Below are positions 31,577 to 34,403 of a stretch of DNA of 34,403 nt, in pieces (position 1 is the first letter of the stretch; the number at the start of each line of letters is the position of its first letter). Position numbers and translations under genes: made by a program. The DNA comes from Deltaproteobacteria bacterium RBG_16_64_85 (GTDB lineage Bacteria; Desulfobacterota; Deferrimicrobia; Deferrimicrobiales; Deferrimicrobiaceae). The notes below the pieces were generated by a model. The model was not told the origin of the DNA, made no database searches, and saw only the letters and a list, made by a program, of their open reading frames with translations. The stretch spans positions 1-34,403 of the forward strand of contig MGQW01000055.1 of assembly GCA_001798885.1 (NCBI GenBank), given 5' to 3'.

Positions 31577-31975
31577 ATGAGTCCGACGACAATCCGCTTT
31601 CTCAAGGTCGGGATGGCCTATTTCATCCTGGGAACGCTGCTGGGAACCCTGCTGGTCGTGCCGGCCACCCGGGATCTCCTGTACAAGGCGTCCGGGGCGC
31701 AGTGGAGGCTGGCGCACACGCACCTCAACCTCGCCGGCTTCGTCATCATGATCATCTTCGGGATCGCGTATCACATCCTCCCGCGCTTCGCGGGAAAGCC
31801 GCTGCGCAGCGAGGCGTGGGCCTCGGCACACTTCTGGATCGCGGCGTCCGCCACGGCGGGGATGGCCATCGGCTTCATCGTGCCGGCTGCCGCGATCCTG
31901 CTTTGGGCTGGAAGCGTTGCACAGTTTTTCGGCATCGTTCTCGGAGTCGTCAACCTCTGGCTCACGATCCGGTGA
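31577..31975 (+). CDS. Small heme-copper oxidase subunit I-like membrane protein
   Basis: A 132-residue protein with four membrane helices. Helix 2 carries AHTHLNLAGFVIMIIFGIAYHILPRF, with H47, H49 and H66, resembling the heme-ligand helix of cbb3/NorB-type subunit I. The rest of a catalytic subunit I, including the copper-ligand helices, is absent, so it is not an oxidase. It may bind heme or serve as an assembly/electron-transfer unit, as in small NorB/NnrS-like proteins. The ATG at 31577 follows GGGGAGGAGAG, 25 bases after the cytochrome fusion. Confidence 0.75.
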   Translation: MSPTTIRFLKVGMAYFILGTLLGTLLVVPATRDLLYKASGAQWRLAHTHLNLAGFVIMIIFGIAYHILPRFAGKPLRSEAWASAHFWIAASATAGMAIGFIVPAAAILLWAGSVAQFFGIVLGVVNLWLTIR

Positions 31976-32008
31976 CGGCGCCCGGATAAGAAAGGAAGGG
32001 GGTATCCC

Positions 32009-32311
32009 ATGTTTGACGCTCGGAAAGAGGCGGACTTTTCGCCCGACAGGCCCGTGTCCAAGCTTCTGTACGACTCCGACGCGATGCGCGTCGTCGTCTT
32101 CGGACTCCTGCCGGGGCAGGAGATCCCGCCCCACACGGCGCCTTCCCGCGTCGTGCTCCACATGGTGCAGGGGAAAGGCGCTTTTATCACCGGAAATGGC
32201 GAGCAGGCGGCCCAGGCCGGGGCTTTCGTCGTCACGGAACCGAACGAACCACACGGCCTCAAGGCGGTGGAAAAAACCGTCCTGCTGGCCGTCATCGCGC
32301 CCAGGCCGTAA
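32009..32311 (+). CDS. Small cupin-domain protein
   Basis: A 100-residue cupin. The first motif is LPGQEIPPHTAPSRVVLHMVQGKGAF, with metal-type histidines at H42 and H51. The second is AGAFVVTEPNEPHGLKAVEKTVLLAVI with H82. It is likely a metal-binding sensor or accessory protein; the reaction is unknown. The strong ribosome-binding site GGAAGGGGG precedes the ATG at 32009. It lies between the oxidase-like gene and the DUF542 gene in one run of same-strand genes. Confidence 0.85.
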   Translation: MFDARKEADFSPDRPVSKLLYDSDAMRVVVFGLLPGQEIPPHTAPSRVVLHMVQGKGAFITGNGEQAAQAGAFVVTEPNEPHGLKAVEKTVLLAVIAPRP

Positions 32312-32346
32312 AGCCGGGCGCTAACGCATCCAGGGAGGAATCGGTA

Positions 32347-32544
32347 ATGGAAACCATCACCCGCAACATGGTCATCAACGACGTCATCAAGAAGCACCCG
32401 CAGACGATCAAGGTGTTCAACGATTACAAGGTGGACTCCTGCTGCGGCGGCGGGGCGCCGATCGAGACGACGGCGAAACGGGACGGCGTCGATATCGAGG
32501 GGCTGCTCAAGGCGCTGAACGAAGCCCTTGGGAAAATGGAATAA
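32347..32544 (+). CDS. DUF542/ScdA N-terminal domain protein
   Basis: A 65-residue protein consisting only of the domain found at the N-terminus of ScdA/YtfE (RIC) proteins, which help repair iron-sulfur centres after nitric oxide or oxidative stress. The signature is VFNDYKVDSCCGGGAPIE, with paired cysteines at C33-C34. The hemerythrin-like di-iron domain of full-length RIC is absent here; stand-alone DUF542 proteins are common and usually encoded near nitric-oxide or denitrification genes. The ATG at 32347 follows AGGGAGGAATCGGTA. Its presence supports reading this set as a stress operon. Confidence 0.88.
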   Translation: METITRNMVINDVIKKHPQTIKVFNDYKVDSCCGGGAPIETTAKRDGVDIEGLLKALNEALGKME

Positions 32545-32614
32545 AGGGACACCCCCCGTGTGATAATTTTTCAACAGGTCTGCTGCGAGCATGCGGGAGG
32601 GCGAGGATGGGGAG

Positions 32615-33253
32615 ATGAGAGAGAAAATCGCCTTCCTGGTCGTCTTCGCCGCCGCGATGGCTTTCGTCGAGGCGGCGGTCGTCATTTACCTCCGCGCGCT
32701 GATCGGCGGCGGCCCACTCTTCCCGATGAGGGACCTGCCGCCTGCGCTGCTGGCGGTGGAGGTCGCCCGGGAGGGAGCCACCTTGGTCATGCTGCTGTGC
32801 GCGGCTTCCCTTGCCGTCCGCGGAGGGGCGAGGCGGCTCGGCGCGTTCCTCCTTGCGTTCGCCGTCTGGGACATCTTCTACTACCTGTGGCTTTACGCAG
32901 CGATCGGCTGGCCCGCCGGCGTGACCGATTGGGACATCCTGTTCCTGATCCCGCTTCCCTGGGTGGGCCCCGTCTGGTCGGTGCTTCTCCTTTGCGCCGG
33001 GATGATCGGCTCCTCCGTTTTTTTCCTCCGGGCTCCCGAGGAGGCCCCCTTCGCTCCCGGCTTATGGGGGTGGGCGACCGGCGCGGCCGGCTCCCTGGCG
33101 GTCATCGGGACCTACATCTTCGAGTGGGTTAAGATCGGGTACGGGAGAGGAATCCCTTCCGGGTTTTCCCTTCCACCCTTCGTTCTGGGGATCCTTCTCC
33201 TTGCCGCATCGGGCTGGATCACGTACCGCAAGTCGCAAGGCCTCCCCCGATAG
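32615..33253 (+). CDS. Hypothetical six-helix membrane protein
   Basis: A 212-residue polytopic membrane protein with about six hydrophobic segments (residues near 6-24, 41-62, 69-88, 105-126, 139-161, 182-200). I do not recognise a family. Aromatic and acidic residues cluster in AVWDIFYYLWLYAAIGWPAGVTDWDILFLIPLPWVGPVWS. The start is placed at ATG 32615, with GAGG about eight bases upstream; an in-frame ATG at 32591 would add eight charged residues. It is the last gene before a 77-base gap and may belong to the same operon as the DUF542 gene, though 70 bases separate them. Confidence 0.65.
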   Translation: MREKIAFLVVFAAAMAFVEAAVVIYLRALIGGGPLFPMRDLPPALLAVEVAREGATLVMLLCAASLAVRGGARRLGAFLLAFAVWDIFYYLWLYAAIGWPAGVTDWDILFLIPLPWVGPVWSVLLLCAGMIGSSVFFLRAPEEAPFAPGLWGWATGAAGSLAVIGTYIFEWVKIGYGRGIPSGFSLPPFVLGILLLAASGWITYRKSQGLPR

Positions 33254-33330
33254 GACTCTTTCCGGGGCGCATCCCGGCGGAGGCGCCGCTCATCTACTTT
33301 AATAGGTTTTTTTAGGAAAGGAGCCGCCCG

Positions 33331-34320
33331 TTGGACTGGTTTCCGGCGATGATTGCCCGGTACGGCGGTGCGGCGATCTTCCTCGTCAGCTTCCTGGAGA
33401 ATATCGGCCTTCCGTTCCCCGCTTTTCCGTTCCTTATGCTCGGGGGAGCCTTCTCGGTATCGGGGATTGTGTCGTTCCCTCTGGTCGTGGCAGGGGCGGT
33501 GGCGGGGGCGCTGGGAGCGGACATGATCTGGTACGTCGTAGGAAAATGGCGGGGGCGGGGGATCCTCGTGACCCTTTGCCGGATGTCGTTCAACCCGGAT
33601 GTTTGCGTGGAGAGTGCCGTGGACCAGTTCCACCGCCGGAAGACCGCCACGATCCTGTTTGCGAAATTCCTCCCTGGTGTGAACACGATCATGCCCCCGC
33701 TGGCGGGGGTGGCCTCCGTCCCGCCGCACCGTTTTCTCGCCGCCGACCTGATCGGATCGCTGCTCTGGGCCTCGATCGGGGCGGGGCTCGGACGGATCTT
33801 CGGGAAGGAGATCGCCGAGCATGGCAAGGCGCTCCACGAAGGGATGGGATGGATCCTGGTGGGCGGCCTGGCCGCCTACATGGTGTGGAGGATCGCGTAC
33901 CGGTACTACCTGATCCGGCATTACAGAGCCCCCCGGATCGGGGCGGATGAGCTGTACCGGAGGCAGTCGGAGCCGGAACCGCCTCTCGTGCTGGACCTTC
34001 GGCGGGACGACGATTACGAGCGGTCCGAACGGATGATCGAGGGGTCGTATCGTTTGCGGCCGGCGACCTTCCACCGGTTTGCCCATCACCTGCCGGCGGA
34101 CCGGGACCTCGTCTTCTACTGTACCTGACCGGGGGAAGCCACCAGCGCCAGTCTGGCGCGGATCCTGATCAAGCGGGGGATCGACCGGGTGAGCGTCCTC
34201 CACGGCGGCTTCGACGCCTGGCTCGAACTGGGGCTTCCGACCGGACCCAAGGACCGCGAGTGGAAGGTTGGCGAGGCGCCCCCTAACCCTCTTGACGCTG
34301 CGAGGGGGGCGGGATTATAG
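33331..34320 (+). CDS. DedA-rhodanese fusion, probable selenoprotein (in-frame UGA as Sec266)
   Basis: Without the UGA the frame would end at 34128 (265 residues). Read through, it gives 329 residues. The first 200 form a DedA/SNARE-associated membrane protein (FLENIGLPFPAFPFLMLGG, FAKFLPGVNTIMPPLAGV). A short linker leads to a rhodanese domain: VLDLRRDDDYERSERMIEGS, then LVFYCT-U-PGEATSASLARIL, then VSVLHGGFDAWLELGLP, ending at TAG 34318. UGA 34126-34128 falls where homologous DedA-rhodanese proteins, as I recall them, have Cys (YCTCP). A hairpin follows directly (see separate entry). The start is TTG at 33331, with GGAAAGGAG eight bases upstream. A sequencing error or pseudogene remains possible. 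It likely handles sulfur or selenium species at the membrane. Confidence 0.8.
34145..34159 (+). promoter_or_regulatory. SECIS-like hairpin downstream of the UGA
   Basis: GCGCC-AGTCT-GGCGC forms a five-base-pair stem with loop AGUCU (six pairs if A-U closes). Two more G-C pairs are possible with one bulged A. The stem starts 16 nt after the UGA and the loop begins after 21 nt, inside the spacing used by bacterial SECIS elements. The loop has G in its first two positions and resembles the AGGUCU loop of E. coli fdhF. It lies wholly within the coding sequence, as in other bacteria. Confidence 0.7.
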
Positions 34321-34342
34321 TTTTCGTCTGCCGTCTTTTCGT

Positions 34343-34403
34343 TCCCTGGTAGCTCAACCGGCAGAGCGGGTGGCTGTTAACCACTAGGTTGCAGGTTCGA
34401 GTC
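34343..34403 (+). tRNA. tRNA-Asn (anticodon GUU), cut by window end
   Basis: The cloverleaf is visible as far as the T loop: acceptor strand TCCCTGG, then TA, D arm GCTC...GAGC, anticodon stem GGTGG/CCACT with loop CTGTTAA giving anticodon GTT, and T arm beginning GCAGG-TTCGAGT. The 3' acceptor half lies beyond the window. It begins 22 bases after the TAG of the DedA-rhodanese gene. Confidence 0.95.

Noticed and set aside
32548-32575. Terminator after the DUF542 gene
   Set aside because: ACAC-CCCCCC-GTGT gives only a four-pair stem and the T-run starts several bases later; too weak to call.
33331-34128. DedA gene ending at the TGA as a complete 265-residue protein
   Set aside because: It would stop in the middle of the rhodanese active-site loop, while matching rhodanese sequence continues in the same frame up to 34320; a selenocysteine reading explains both.

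Overview
The window is a GC-rich bacterial chromosome segment (about two thirds G+C by eye) with dense, mostly overlapping genes, frequent GTG/TTG starts and many 4-nt GTGA/ATGA couplings. Gene content suggests an anaerobic or microaerophilic Desulfuromonadota/Geobacter-like member of the former Deltaproteobacteria. The pointers are a radical-SAM heme enzyme beside hemE/hemH/hemY, a winged-helix/ferredoxin protein in the heme operon, a PabB-PabC fusion, an FNR-type box before redox genes, a probable selenoprotein, and a Cys-containing C-terminal sorting tail. This placement is inference; no rRNA or marker gene proves it.

Layout. 1-1961 (+): LapA-like membrane protein, a small helical protein, endonuclease III (nth) and a PlsC acyltransferase, all translationally coupled. 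1909-3075 (-): MFS transporter whose 3' end overlaps plsC. 3163-4779 (+): glutamine-dependent NAD synthetase. 4801-7547 (-): MetE-like protein lacking one zinc ligand, and an RqcH/NFACT protein. 7594-8388 (+): alpha/beta hydrolase, then a 120-nt palindromic repeat that reaches into the convergent glutaredoxin. 8480-9647 (-): glutaredoxin, LOG-family protein and an unlisted 54-aa FmdB-type zinc ribbon. 9789-12174 (+): NAD-dependent epimerase-like protein, an AT-rich gap, and a secreted HAF-repeat protein with a sorting tail. 12116-19180 (-): pabBC, yjbQ, an Fe-S protein, hemY, hemH, hemE. 19202-19346: a second repeat cluster of the same family. 19379-21852 (-): AhbD-like radical SAM protein and an M48 lipoprotein protease. 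22017-28715 (+): corA, cupin, and a ybhGFSR-like drug/metabolite exporter with the ATPase split into two genes. 28759-33253 (+): a perfect FNR-type box followed by DUF6448, an FAD oxidoreductase, a c-heme/CopD-like/b5-like fusion, a small heme-copper-oxidase-like membrane protein, a cupin, a DUF542 (ScdA N-terminal) protein and a membrane protein. 33331-34320 (+): a DedA-rhodanese fusion with an in-frame UGA. 34343-end: tRNA-Asn, cut by the window edge.

The standout is the DedA-rhodanese gene. The UGA at 34126-34128 lies exactly where the rhodanese active-site Cys is expected. The reading frame continues with conserved rhodanese sequence to a TAG at 34318-34320, and a SECIS-like hairpin with loop AGUCU starts 16 nt after the UGA. 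It is best read as a selenoprotein, U266, and not as a gene ending at the UGA. Other points of interest are a possible hybrid oxygen-independent heme route, the FNR-marked redox/nitrosative-stress island with an unusual three-module cytochrome, and an inverted-repeat family that supplies the ends of two convergent genes.
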